Counted from the first letter of the stretch, positions 17,639-26,411 are shown. The stretch is DNA of 40,025 bases from Steroidobacter sp. (GCF_016790065.1 NZ_JAEUPY010000309.1:1-40025), one strand, 5' to 3'. The notes: generated from the letters alone by a model not told the origin. A program made the numbers and translations.

Positions 17639-19075
17639 ATGAAGACTCATCGGACCGCCCTGGTCTGGTTCCGGCGCGACCTGCGCCTCACCGACAATCC
17701 AGCACTACTGCACGCCCTCGCCAATGCCGAACGCGTGGTGCCGTTGTTCGTGTTCGCTCCCGAAGAGGAACAGCAATGGGCACCGGGTGCCGCCAGCCTC
17801 TGGTGGCTGCATCACAGCCTCGCCGCGCTGAACGGCAGTTTACGCAAGCTCGGTAGCGCGCTGGTCTTGCAGACCGGCCCGTCGCTCACCGCCCTGCGCC
17901 GAGCGCTCCGCGAAACCGACGCAACCCTGGTTTGTTGGAACAAACTCTATGAACCGGCGGCATTGAAACGCGATGCCGAGGTCGCCGCCGCGCTGGATGC
18001 GGACGGCGTCAGCGTCGAACAAACCAACGGCACGCTGCTGTTCGAACCCGGCAGCATCTTGAACGGCTCGAAGTTGCCGTATCGAGTGTTCACGCCCTTC
18101 TGGCGCACCTTGGATAAAGAACTGGTGACCTTGCCGGCCCCGCTGCGGGCGCCACGCCAGCTGCCGGCGATTCCACGTAATGTTTCGCGTGTCGAACTGG
18201 ATACGCTGGAACTCCTGCCCAAGATCGCGTGGGACCAGGGCTTGGCCGATACCTGGACGCCCGGCGAAGCCGGCGCGCTGAAGCAGCTCAAAGACTTCGG
18301 CAAACATGTCGCCGCCTATCCCACCGGGCGGGATCGGCCGGATCGTGAAGAGACCTCGCGGCTGGCGCCCCATTTACATTTCGGTGAGCTCGGACCGCGG
18401 CAAGTGGTCGCGACACTCCGCCATGCCCACCCCGGAGCGGCGGAATCCAGGGGCACCGAGAGCTATCTGCGCCAGGTCGGTTGGCGCGAATTCGCGCATC
18501 ACTTGCTGTTTCATTTTCCAGCCACCACCGATGCGCCCTTGAACCCGATGTTCGCCAAACAAAAATGGCGACGTAGCCGTGCCGACCTGCGAGCCTGGCA
18601 ACGGGGCGCGACCGGCATCCCGTTGGTCGACGCCGGCATGCGCGAACTGTGGCGCACCGGTTGGATGCACAACCGTGTCCGGATGATCGTGGCGTCGCTG
18701 CTGACCAAGAACCTGCAGATTCATTGGCTGGAGGGCGCGCACTGGTTCTGGGACACCCTGGTCGATGCCGACCTGGCCAACAACACGCTGGGCTGGCAAT
18801 GGGTTGCAGGCTGCGGCGCCGACGCGGCTCCCTATTACAGAATTTTCAATCCGGTGCTCCAGGCCAAGCGCTTCGACCCGCTGCGCGGCTACATCCGGCA
18901 GTGGTTGCCGGAGCTGGCCCGCTTGCCGGATCGATGGATTCACCAGCCGTGGACTGCACCCGACGCGGTGCTAAAGCACGCCGGCGTCGAGCTGGGGGTC
19001 ACCTACCCGCGTCCGGTAGTCGATTTGGGGGAATCCCGCAACCGGGCGCTTCAGGTTTATTCCGAGCTGCGTTAA
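17639..19075 (+). CDS. phrB: Deoxyribodipyrimidine photolyase (class I CPD type)
   Basis: This light-driven flavoenzyme reverses cyclobutane pyrimidine dimers. The 478-residue protein has the Rossmann antenna domain (LVWFRRDLRLTDNPAL at the N-terminus) and the FAD domain: GRDRPDREETSRLAPHLHFGE, TGIPLVDAGMRELWRTGWMHNRVRM, LTKNLQIHW, and DADLANNTLGWQWVAGCGADAAPYYRIFNP. The Asn in NNTLGWQW next to the flavin N5 and the WQW-type Trp chain support true photolyase rather than cryptochrome. It precedes a desaturase and a Cfa lipid-modification gene set, an arrangement known from light/singlet-oxygen stress regions such as those under RpoE-ChrR. No rpoE or chrR is seen in this window. Confidence 0.94.
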   Translation: MKTHRTALVWFRRDLRLTDNPALLHALANAERVVPLFVFAPEEEQQWAPGAASLWWLHHSLAALNGSLRKLGSALVLQTGPSLTALRRALRETDATLVCWNKLYEPAALKRDAEVAAALDADGVSVEQTNGTLLFEPGSILNGSKLPYRVFTPFWRTLDKELVTLPAPLRAPRQLPAIPRNVSRVELDTLELLPKIAWDQGLADTWTPGEAGALKQLKDFGKHVAAYPTGRDRPDREETSRLAPHLHFGELGPRQVVATLRHAHPGAAESRGTESYLRQVGWREFAHHLLFHFPATTDAPLNPMFAKQKWRRSRADLRAWQRGATGIPLVDAGMRELWRTGWMHNRVRMIVASLLTKNLQIHWLEGAHWFWDTLVDADLANNTLGWQWVAGCGADAAPYYRIFNPVLQAKRFDPLRGYIRQWLPELARLPDRWIHQPWTAPDAVLKHAGVELGVTYPRPVVDLGESRNRALQVYSELR

Positions 19076-19140
19076 TGACATAGGTTGTGAATCCGTAGCT
19101 TGCCGCCCGTGCGAAGTCCTTGTTTGAGGAACGCACGCGC

Positions 19141-20109
19141 ATGACCAACCCCACTGAAGCCGCCCCCCGTCGCTCGCTCTTTACCAGCCTGACCAGCTGG
19201 CTGGACGCCGGCGCTGGCCTAGCCAAGTTCGACACCAGCAAAATCGACCGCGTCGATTGGATGCGTGTCATTCCCTTTTTGGGGATGCACGTGACCTGCG
19301 TCGCCGTGTTCTTCGTTGGCTATAGCCACATTGCGTTGGCAGTGGCCATTGCGATGTACGTGGTCCGGATGTTCGCCATCACCGGCTTCTACCACCGCTA
19401 CTTTTCACATCGCTCTTTCAAGACTTCGCGCGCCGGCCAGTTCGTGTTCGCTCTGCTCGGCGCGTCAGCCGTGCAGCGCGGCCCGATCTGGTGGGCTGCG
19501 CACCACCGCCATCATCACGCCTTCTCCGATACCGAACACGACGTGCACTCGCCGGTGCAACGGGGCTTCGCGTGGAGTCACATGGGTTGGTTCCTGTCGC
19601 GCCGTCATTTCGAACCCGACCTGTCCCGCGTGCGCGACTTGCTCAAGTTCCCCGAACTGAAGCTGCTGGATCGTTTCGACATCCTGGTGCCGGTGGCCCT
19701 CGCGGTCGCGCTGTTCGGACTCGGCGCCGCGCTGGAACATTACGCGCCGGGGCTCGGCACCAATCGCTGGCAAATGCTGGTGTGGGGCTTCTTCGTCTCG
19801 ACGGTGGTGACCTATCACGCCACCTACACCATCAACTCACTGTGTCATCGCTTCGGCAAACGTCGCTACGAAACCGGCGACGACAGCCGTAACAACGTGT
19901 GGCTGGCCCTGCTGACTTTCGGCGAAGGCTGGCACAACAACCATCATCACTATCCCGTGTCGACGCGACAGGGGTTTTATTGGTGGGAGATCGACCTGAC
20001 GTACTACGGGCTGCGCTTGCTGGCGCTGTTCGGCATCGTCTGGGATCTCAAGCCAGTGCCTCGCGAGGTGCGTGAAGCGCGCACTCGCGTGCGCTCGCAG
20101 ACTCTCTGA
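19141..20109 (+). CDS. Membrane fatty-acid (acyl-CoA/acyl-lipid) desaturase
   Basis: The 322-residue integral membrane di-iron enzyme has the three histidine boxes of delta-9-type desaturases: HRYFSH at 85-90, HHRHHH at 121-126, and HNNHH at 265-269. Hydrophobic segments lie near 44-80, 100-115, 182-197 and 212-230. It introduces a cis double bond into a saturated acyl chain with O2. I chose ATG 19141; a TTG at 19120 would add seven residues. GAGGA lies about 10 bases upstream. It sits 65 bases after the photolyase gene and upstream of the Cfa cluster, where its product could be the unsaturated substrate for methylation. The electron donor is not encoded nearby. Confidence 0.92.
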   Translation: MTNPTEAAPRRSLFTSLTSWLDAGAGLAKFDTSKIDRVDWMRVIPFLGMHVTCVAVFFVGYSHIALAVAIAMYVVRMFAITGFYHRYFSHRSFKTSRAGQFVFALLGASAVQRGPIWWAAHHRHHHAFSDTEHDVHSPVQRGFAWSHMGWFLSRRHFEPDLSRVRDLLKFPELKLLDRFDILVPVALAVALFGLGAALEHYAPGLGTNRWQMLVWGFFVSTVVTYHATYTINSLCHRFGKRRYETGDDSRNNVWLALLTFGEGWHNNHHHYPVSTRQGFYWWEIDLTYYGLRLLALFGIVWDLKPVPREVREARTRVRSQTL

Positions 20110-20151
20110 CTCTCTAAATATAAGCATCGACAACTTACCGGGCAGGTTCAT

Positions 20152-21447
20152 ATGCGCATCGCAGTCATCGGCGCCGGCATTGCAGGGCTCTATGCAGCCT
20201 GGCGGCTGAGCCGCCAGCACGACGTCACCGTGTTCGAAGCTGGCAACTATGCCGGCGGTCACACCAACACCGTCGATGTCGACTGGCAAGGCCAGCACTA
20301 CGCCATCGATACCGGCTTCATCGTGTTCAACGACTGGACCTATCCGAACTTCATTGCCACGTTGCGCGAGTTGGACGTGGCCTGGCAGCCATCGAACATG
20401 AGCTTCAGCTTGCGCTGTGAACGCACCGGCTTGGAGTACAACGGCACGTCGCTCAATGCCTTGTTCGCACAGCGCTCCAACATCGTCAGCCCGTCGTTCC
20501 TGCGCATGATCTACGACATCCTGCGTTTCAATCGCGAGGCGCGCGCACTGCTCAAGACCAACGACGACAAGCTCACGCTCAGCGAATACCTGCGCAACAA
20601 CGGTTACTCCGACTCGTTCGCCGAGCGCTACATCCTGCCCATGGGCCGCGCAATCTGGTCGGCCGAGGCCGATGCGATGCTGTCGTTCCCTGCCCGCTTC
20701 TTCGTCGACTTCTTCGAACGTCACGGTTTCTTGAACATCGACAACCGACCGCAGTGGCAGGCCGTCAAAGGCGGCTCGCGCGAGTACGTGCGCAAGCTGC
20801 TCGCCGCGATGAAAGCGGATGTGAAGTTGTCGACGCCCATCGAAAGCGTGCGACGCCGGCCCAACGAAGTCGAGGTGTGTACTCGCAAAGGCGAAGTGCA
20901 TCGCTTCGATCACATCTTCATCGCCTGTCACAGCGACCAAGCGCTGGATATGCTGAGCGATCCCTCGCCGGTCGAGCTGGAAGTGCTGAAAGCCTTTCCG
21001 TACGCGGCCAACGAAGCCATTCTGCATACGGACAGCTCGCTGCTGCCGAAACGCCCGCTGGCTCGCGCCGCCTGGAACTATCACGCGCTCAAGAGTCCGC
21101 AGCAGCCCGTTGCACTCACCTACGACATGAACATCTTGCAGACGCTGGCTGCGCCCACCAAGTTTCTAGTCACGCTGAATCACGCCGACGCCATCGACGA
21201 GCGCAAGATCATCCAGCGCATCGCCTATCACCATCCGGTGTATCTGCCGGCGGGCGTTGCCGCTCAAGCCCGTCATCGCGAAGTGAATGGCGAGCGCCGC
21301 ACGTACTATTGTGGCGCCTATTGGCGTTACGGCTTCCATGAAGACGGTGTGGTGACGGCCATGCGTGCGCTGGAACATTTCCAATGGGATCTCACCTCTG
21401 GCGGCGCAGTGACCGATCCGCACTCACTGCCGGGCGCAGCTGCGTAA
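20152..21447 (+). CDS. FAD-dependent oxidoreductase of the Cfa/DUF1365 cluster (amine-oxidase fold)
   Basis: The 431-residue flavoprotein begins with the dinucleotide-binding motif GAGIAGLYAAWRLS and then the FAD-ribose Glu in VFEAGNYAGGHTNT. The family annotation is NAD(P)/FAD-dependent oxidoreductase or amine oxidase, but genes in this setting act on lipids. In Rhodobacter sphaeroides a flavoprotein desaturase (UfaD) encoded with a Cfa-like methylase takes part in furan fatty-acid synthesis; orthology here is an inference. The body includes DTGFIVFNDWTYPNF, GRAIWSAEAD and VKGGSREYV. It lies 42 bases after the desaturase gene, and DUF1365 begins eight bases after its stop. Confidence 0.85.
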   Translation: MRIAVIGAGIAGLYAAWRLSRQHDVTVFEAGNYAGGHTNTVDVDWQGQHYAIDTGFIVFNDWTYPNFIATLRELDVAWQPSNMSFSLRCERTGLEYNGTSLNALFAQRSNIVSPSFLRMIYDILRFNREARALLKTNDDKLTLSEYLRNNGYSDSFAERYILPMGRAIWSAEADAMLSFPARFFVDFFERHGFLNIDNRPQWQAVKGGSREYVRKLLAAMKADVKLSTPIESVRRRPNEVEVCTRKGEVHRFDHIFIACHSDQALDMLSDPSPVELEVLKAFPYAANEAILHTDSSLLPKRPLARAAWNYHALKSPQQPVALTYDMNILQTLAAPTKFLVTLNHADAIDERKIIQRIAYHHPVYLPAGVAAQARHREVNGERRTYYCGAYWRYGFHEDGVVTAMRALEHFQWDLTSGGAVTDPHSLPGAAA

Positions 21448-21455
21448 CACACGCC

Positions 21456-22253
21456 ATGGAAAGCTGTATCTACAACGGTTGGGTACGACACCGCCGACAC
21501 GAACCGGCCGGCCATCAGTTCCGCTACGAACTGTTCATGATGTACCTGGACCTGGCCGAGCTGCCGCAGCTGTTCGATCCCCATTGGGGCTGGTCGGCCC
21601 GCGGCCCGGCGCTGGCCCGTTTCAAACGTTCCGACTACCACCACACGCTCAACGATGGCGACGACGGCCACGACGAGTTGAGTTTGGATGAAGCCGTGCG
21701 CCGCACCGTGACCGCGCAAACCGGTCGCCGACCGGATGGCCCGATCCGCATGCTCAGTCATCTGCGCTACTTCGGTTACGTCTTCAATCCCGTCACGTTC
21801 TATTACTGCTTCGACAGCGCCGGCAGCAAGGTACAAACCATCCTGGCCGAGATCACCAACACGCCGTGGAAAGAACGCCACGCGTATGTGTTGCCGACCT
21901 CCGCTGCGAGCAGCGACGAATCGGTCATGCGCTTCGAGTTCGGCAAGGAATTTCATGTGTCACCGTTCTGGCCCATGGACATGCGTTACGACTGGCGCCT
22001 GAGCACGCCGGGCGAGCAATTGCGCATTCACATGGACAACCTGCAAGACAAAGACGGCGCCACGCGCCGCGTCTTCGACGCAACCCTGGTTCTCGAACGA
22101 GAGCAGATTTCCAGCGCCGCCCTGACGCGCGCGCTGCTGAAGTATCCGCTGATGACGACCAAAGTTGCCGGTGCGATCTATTGGCAGGCGCTGCGCCTGT
22201 GGTTCCGACGCACGCCGTTTTTCACTCATCCGAAATGGACCGCGACGCCATGA
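21456..22253 (+). CDS. DUF1365 family protein
   Basis: The 265-residue protein matches DUF1365, which is nearly always encoded between a flavoprotein and a Cfa-like methyltransferase. Recognisable family stretches are the opening YNGWVRHRRHEPAGHQFRY, the LSHLRYFGYVFNPVTFYYCFD block, EITNTPWKERHAYVL, and KEFHVSPFWPMDMRYDW. The biochemical role is unknown; association with the lipid methylase is conserved. The start is ATG 21456, where homology begins; an in-frame reading from 21384 would overlap the flavoprotein gene. Its stop overlaps the cfa start as ATGA, so the two are translationally coupled. Confidence 0.88.
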   Translation: MESCIYNGWVRHRRHEPAGHQFRYELFMMYLDLAELPQLFDPHWGWSARGPALARFKRSDYHHTLNDGDDGHDELSLDEAVRRTVTAQTGRRPDGPIRMLSHLRYFGYVFNPVTFYYCFDSAGSKVQTILAEITNTPWKERHAYVLPTSAASSDESVMRFEFGKEFHVSPFWPMDMRYDWRLSTPGEQLRIHMDNLQDKDGATRRVFDATLVLEREQISSAALTRALLKYPLMTTKVAGAIYWQALRLWFRRTPFFTHPKWTATP

Positions 22254-23509
22254 CAACAGCAAGACCGTCGATCCTGCCCAACACCCCCGCGCTAGTCGCC
22301 AACGACTCGTGGCTACAACGCACGGGACGTAACACGCTGCTGGGTCAGCTAAAACTTTTGAAGCACGGCGAGATTGCCGTGGTCGAAGCCGGCCAAGTTC
22401 ATCGCTTCGGCCAACACACATCGGAATGCTCGCTATCCGCCACGGTGGACGTCGTGCATCCGCAGTTCTGGGCGGACGCTGCATTCGGCGGCACCACTGG
22501 CGCTGGCGAAGCCTACATCCATGGGCATTGGCGTAGCGACGACCTCACGGCGCTGGTTCGGATCATGGTGCTGAATCGAGAGATCATGCAGAACATGGAA
22601 GGCGGATTCGCCTTTCTCACTTCGCCGCTGCGCCGGATCTTTCATTGGTTGAATCGCAACTCCAAGGACGGCAGCCGCAAGAACATCGCCGCTCATTACG
22701 ACCTGGGCAACGACTTCTTCCAGCTGTTCCTGGACGACACCATGGCGTACTCGTGCGGCATTTTCGAAGCGCCCGAAGCGACCTTGAAAGAAGCTTCGCT
22801 GGCCAAGTTCGACGCCGTGTGCCGCAAGCTGCAGCTCAAGCCGTCGGATCATCTGGTCGAGATCGGCACCGGCTGGGGCGGGCTCGCCATTCATGCCGCC
22901 AAGAAATATGGCTGCCGCGTGACCACGACCACCATTTCCAAGGAACAGTACGCGCTCGCCAAAGAACGCGTGCTCGCCGAAGGGTTGGGTGATCGCATCG
23001 ACTTGCGCCTGGACGACTATCGCGATCTCACCGGCCATTACGACAAGCTGGTGTCCATCGAAATGATCGAAGCGGTCGGCCACCAATACCTGGACACCTA
23101 CATCGCCAAGTGCGCCTCGCTGCTCAAGCCCAATGGCGCCATGCTGATCCAGGCCATCACCATTCAAGATCAGATCTATGAGGCTGCATTGAAGAGCGTG
23201 GATTTCATTCAACGCTTCGTGTTCCCCGGCAGCTTCATTCCGTGCGTCACCGCCATAACCGATGCAGTGACCCGCTCTACGGACATGAAGGTTTATCACC
23301 TGGAAGACATCGGTCCGCACTACGCCACCACGTTACGCATGTGGCGCGAGAACTTCTTCGCCAACATCGGACGCGTGCGTGCGTTGGGTTACCCGGAGGA
23401 GTTCATCCGGCTCTGGGACTATTACCTGTGCTACTGCGAAGGCGGCTTTGCCGAAAGGCAGCTCGGCGACGTGCACATGTTGATGGTGAAGCCGGGCTGG
23501 CGCGGGTAG
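22250..23509 (+). CDS. Cyclopropane-fatty-acid synthase family SAM-dependent methyltransferase
   Basis: The 419-residue enzyme transfers a methyl group from SAM to the double bond of an acyl chain in membrane lipid. The SAM-binding motif LVEIGTGWGG is at 202-211, preceded by the lipid-site segment AAHYDLGNDFFQLFLDDTMAYSCG. Compared with E. coli Cfa, the bicarbonate-site residues Cys139, Glu239, Ile268 and Tyr317 appear as Cys169, Glu274, Ile303 and Tyr358, but His266 is replaced by Gln301 (LIQAITI instead of LLHTIG). This may mark a branch that makes a methylated alkene rather than a cyclopropane. ATG 22250 overlaps the DUF1365 stop. A reading from 21866 would run across DUF1365 and is rejected. 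Confidence 0.9.
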   Translation: MTTARPSILPNTPALVANDSWLQRTGRNTLLGQLKLLKHGEIAVVEAGQVHRFGQHTSECSLSATVDVVHPQFWADAAFGGTTGAGEAYIHGHWRSDDLTALVRIMVLNREIMQNMEGGFAFLTSPLRRIFHWLNRNSKDGSRKNIAAHYDLGNDFFQLFLDDTMAYSCGIFEAPEATLKEASLAKFDAVCRKLQLKPSDHLVEIGTGWGGLAIHAAKKYGCRVTTTTISKEQYALAKERVLAEGLGDRIDLRLDDYRDLTGHYDKLVSIEMIEAVGHQYLDTYIAKCASLLKPNGAMLIQAITIQDQIYEAALKSVDFIQRFVFPGSFIPCVTAITDAVTRSTDMKVYHLEDIGPHYATTLRMWRENFFANIGRVRALGYPEEFIRLWDYYLCYCEGGFAERQLGDVHMLMVKPGWRG

Positions 23510-23522
23510 AGTTGGCGGCAGC

Positions 23523-23975
23523 ATGCTGCCGCTGCGCTTTGCCATCTTTGCCGCCGTTTTTGGGATCGCTTTGTCCGGGCTGTTCTGGCTGCTCGGCAAT
23601 TTGAGCGAGCCGGAACTGTTGCGTTCCAAGAAGGCGGTGGTGGTGAAGGGCTGCGATGCCGAGTCGTTAAAGAGTGAGAACGCGGCACGACTTTGTCCGC
23701 AGCTGTTCTGCCAGAAGTTCTTGCTGGATAGCCGCGAGTTCGAGCTGCGACATCGCTTTGAAGTGACCATCGATAAAACCGTCGATGGACGACAGCTGAT
23801 CGGCGGTCTCGCCAAACCCTTCGTCGCGAAGCCGAGCGACGGCCCGGTGCGCGCCTTCGCGTGCGTGCTAGAAGGGACTCAAGTTGCCGCCGGCCGCGCG
23901 ATGACGCCGGCGGACTTGAGTCAGCTGATCAAGCAGAGCGACTGGTTGTCGTCGCTCACTAATATCAAAAATTGA
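23523..23975 (+). CDS. Small membrane-anchored or exported protein, unidentified
   Basis: The 150-residue product starts with a hydrophobic helix (about 4-26, ending WLLGNLSEP) that is either a signal anchor or a signal peptide. A soluble domain follows with four cysteines (Cys44, Cys58, Cys63 and one near 113), suggesting periplasmic disulfides. I do not recognise the family. ATG 23523 lies 13 bases after the cfa stop, so it is probably the last gene of the lipid operon. Other Cfa clusters end with small genes such as DUF2878 or DUF3833; this one cannot be assigned to either by eye. Confidence 0.65.
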   Translation: MLPLRFAIFAAVFGIALSGLFWLLGNLSEPELLRSKKAVVVKGCDAESLKSENAARLCPQLFCQKFLLDSREFELRHRFEVTIDKTVDGRQLIGGLAKPFVAKPSDGPVRAFACVLEGTQVAAGRAMTPADLSQLIKQSDWLSSLTNIKN

Positions 23976-23996
23976 ACGCCGCTGGGTAGCCGGCGT
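23976..23996 (-). terminator. Candidate intrinsic terminator between convergent genes
   Basis: ACGCCG (23976-23981) and CGGCGT (23991-23996) form a 6-bp stem with a 9-base loop, directly after the plus-strand stop and just beyond the minus-strand stop. Read on the minus strand it is followed by TCAATTTTT, which favours termination of the aldolase-like operon. The short stem keeps confidence moderate. Confidence 0.45.
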
Positions 23997-23997
23997 A

Positions 23998-25134
23998 TTA
24001 GCGGGAGCGGCCCCGAGCCGACACCGGCCAGATAGCCACGAGCGTGTCGCCGCTCACGACGTGATACGAGTCGTAGAGATTCACCGTCGGATCGATGTGA
24101 GGCGCAGCCAGACGGATGCTCTGGCAGATGGCCCACACGTGCTTCTTCTCCGGATCCGTCACTATGCCGTGCTCATCGCCCTTGAACTGATAAGTGCTGC
24201 CGGCCGGCGCACCGCTCAGCACGACTGCCGGACCACCGTCAGTGGCGAAGGCTTTGTAACCTGCATCGATGGTTGCCATGCCCGTGGCGTTGGCACTCAC
24301 GACTGTCGTATCGACAAACAAAGCGTACTCGAACGGCGAGTCAGGTTGGTTCGCCAAGTCGCATTCTTTGTATTGGCGATCCATGAATACATACGAACCC
24401 GGCTGCAGTTCGGTAAGAACACCCAAGCTCATGTCGATCGCATGCGATCCGGTACCGCCGCCGGTGACGACTTGCGGCGCGCCGCCGTTCGCCGTCAGCT
24501 CGGCAATGACGGACTTCAGATACGTCATGCGATCTCGGATCGCCTCGAGTCGTTCCTGGTAACTGGCGATGTGCTGCTGAACACTGCAGTACAACTGCAC
24601 GCCACGATAGTTGAGGTTCTTGTGTCGCTTGATGGCGTTGAGCAACTCGACAGCGGCAGCTGCTGACGGCACACCCGTGCGCTTGACGCCCGGGTCAATG
24701 TCGATCAACACAGTCAGCGGTCGCGTGACCGCAGCGGCAAGGGCATCCACATTGGTGACGTTGTCGACCACCACGGCCAAATCTTTGATGCGCTCGTTCA
24801 ACGCACTCAAGCGCGCGATGCCGGGCCGAGACACGACCGGCGACGTCAGCAGGATCGACTCGATGCCGCCTTCGGCCAATGCCTCCGCCTCGCCGAGCTT
24901 GGCGCAGCAGTTGCCAACCGCACCGGCCGCGATCTGCAGCTTGGCGACGTCGGCGCTCTTGTGAGTCTTGGAATGCGGCCGCAACGTCACGCCGTGGGCG
25001 CGCGCGAGTTCGGCCATTTTCTTGATGTTCCGTTCCAGCGCATCACGATCCACGACCAACGCCGGCGTATTCAACTCCGCCCGCGAGCCGGGCCGACCGA
25101 TCAACCCTTGATGTAACCGAATATCGTCCAACAT
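23998..25134 (-). CDS. PLP-dependent D-threonine aldolase/D-serine dehydratase-like enzyme
   Basis: This fold-type III (alanine-racemase-like) enzyme of about 378 residues has the PLP lysine in LRPHSKTHKS (Lys56 from this start). The C-terminal metal site reads PHIDPTVNLYD, that is His346-x-Asp348. In this family His-x-Asp is the metal pair of D-threonine aldolase, while D-serine dehydratase has His-x-Cys, so an aldolase acting on a beta-hydroxy-D-amino acid is the better guess. I chose ATG 25134 because AGGTGAG lies seven bases upstream; a GTG at 25146 would overlap the preceding stop and add four residues. It is co-directional with, and eight bases after, the flavoprotein gene. Confidence 0.82.
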   Translation of the reverse strand: MLDDIRLHQGLIGRPGSRAELNTPALVVDRDALERNIKKMAELARAHGVTLRPHSKTHKSADVAKLQIAAGAVGNCCAKLGEAEALAEGGIESILLTSPVVSRPGIARLSALNERIKDLAVVVDNVTNVDALAAAVTRPLTVLIDIDPGVKRTGVPSAAAAVELLNAIKRHKNLNYRGVQLYCSVQQHIASYQERLEAIRDRMTYLKSVIAELTANGGAPQVVTGGGTGSHAIDMSLGVLTELQPGSYVFMDRQYKECDLANQPDSPFEYALFVDTTVVSANATGMATIDAGYKAFATDGGPAVVLSGAPAGSTYQFKGDEHGIVTDPEKKHVWAICQSIRLAAPHIDPTVNLYDSYHVVSGDTLVAIWPVSARGRSR

Positions 25135-25142
25135 GCTGTCAC

Positions 25143-26411
25143 TCACCTGATCTCAAACAACTGCGCCAGCGGCGCATTGATAAACTTGCCTTCCGGATCG
25201 ACCTCGCGACGGATGGCGTTGAACGCTGCCAGCTTCGGGTACAGCGCCCGAACGTCCTCGGCGCTGAGCGTGTGCCGCTTCGCCCAGTGCGGCCGACCGC
25301 CAGCAGCGCGAAAGATCGGCTCAGCCTGCGCGAACAGCTGCTGCCAGGGCAGCTTGGCGTACTGACGCATCGAGATCGACGCACACGGGCCCCGATTGAA
25401 CGGGCTCAGCCAGATATCGTCGCCGGCCACCCACCGAAACTCCAAAGGAAACGTCACCGGCAAGCGTCGTTTGCGAACCCACGCGAGCGCTTTCAGCAAC
25501 GTCTCCAGGCCCATGTCACGAGGCACCTGGTACTCCATCGTTTCGAACGGCACCGTCCGAGTCGATGGAAAGATCCGATGCGCCGGCCCGCTACGATGCG
25601 TCGGCTTGATCGACCGCGTCATCAAGCGCTGAAACGGCCCAGTCAGCCAGGGCAACCGCGCCGACCAGTCGCAGCCCCGACCAAGCAGACGTTCGTCGCC
25701 CTCTCTCTGCGGCGGTGACGTGGTCGTATCTTCGTCCGGATGCAGCGTCTTGACGACGGCCTCATTGGCATACGGAAAGATATAAAACTCTGCGTGTCGA
25801 TGCTTAGCCGCGAGCGAGCCGAACTGTTCCACCAGCACAGTCAACGGCATCCGATAAACGCGCTCTTCCAGATGCAACGCCGGAATCACCGCGACCCGAA
25901 TCTGTAACACAATTCCAACCAGCCCCAACGACAGCCGTGCGGCCTGATACAACTCGGGACGCTGCTCGGGACTGCATTCGACCGTCGAGCCGTCGGCCAG
26001 CATCAAGCGAAAGCCCAACGCGAACGTCGACAGGCTGCCGAGCTCAGCGCCGGTGCCATGCGTGCCGGTGGCCAGCGCACCGGCCAGCGACTGCACATTG
26101 ATGTCGTCTTGATTGGGTAACGAACAGCCCAGGCCCCACAGCGCCTGACTGAGCTTGGCCAAACTCCATCCGGCCGGCGCCCAAACGCTACGACCATCGC
26201 CCGCCGGCGTAATCCGGCCTTCGAGTTCATCCAGCTGCAGCAGGGTTCCCGACGTTTCACACAGGGGCATGAACGAATGCCCGGCGCCGACGGCACGCAC
26301 TTGCGCAGCGCTACGAACCAGCGCCGCCAACTCCGATTCGGTGCGCGGACGGGCGATCCGTTCCGGACGGGCCCGAACACTGCCCGACCAGTTGCTCCAA
26401 GACTCGCTCAT
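25143..26411 (-). CDS. FAD-linked oxidase, D-arabinono-1,4-lactone/L-gulonolactone oxidase-like
   Basis: The 422-residue VAO/PCMH-fold flavoprotein has the PP-loop GAGHSF with His45, the likely covalent FAD attachment site, and GALATGTHGTG as a second FAD contact. The C-terminal aldonolactone-oxidase signature GRPHWAKRH includes Glu/His/Trp/Lys residues at about 375-379 typical of sugar-lactone or polyol oxidases. It would oxidise a sugar lactone or alditol with O2 or another acceptor. The partner enzyme is not evident; the gene precedes the D-threonine-aldolase-like gene by eight bases. It is divergent from the GlcD-type dehydrogenase, with an 88-base shared control region (26412-26499). No signal peptide or membrane segment is seen. 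Confidence 0.85.
   Translation of the reverse strand: MSESWSNWSGSVRARPERIARPRTESELAALVRSAAQVRAVGAGHSFMPLCETSGTLLQLDELEGRITPAGDGRSVWAPAGWSLAKLSQALWGLGCSLPNQDDINVQSLAGALATGTHGTGAELGSLSTFALGFRLMLADGSTVECSPEQRPELYQAARLSLGLVGIVLQIRVAVIPALHLEERVYRMPLTVLVEQFGSLAAKHRHAEFYIFPYANEAVVKTLHPDEDTTTSPPQREGDERLLGRGCDWSARLPWLTGPFQRLMTRSIKPTHRSGPAHRIFPSTRTVPFETMEYQVPRDMGLETLLKALAWVRKRRLPVTFPLEFRWVAGDDIWLSPFNRGPCASISMRQYAKLPWQQLFAQAEPIFRAAGGRPHWAKRHTLSAEDVRALYPKLAAFNAIRREVDPEGKFINAPLAQLFEIR

Noticed and set aside
16727-17650. A 307-codon minus-strand frame over proB and the acidic-protein gene
   Set aside because: Its long Val/Ile/Phe runs are the antisense of Asp/Glu codons of the acidic tail; proB is clearly coded in another frame.
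19837-21084. A 415-codon minus-strand frame opposite the desaturase and flavoprotein genes
   Set aside because: It is antisense to two well-supported genes and matches no family; long antisense frames are common in GC-rich DNA.
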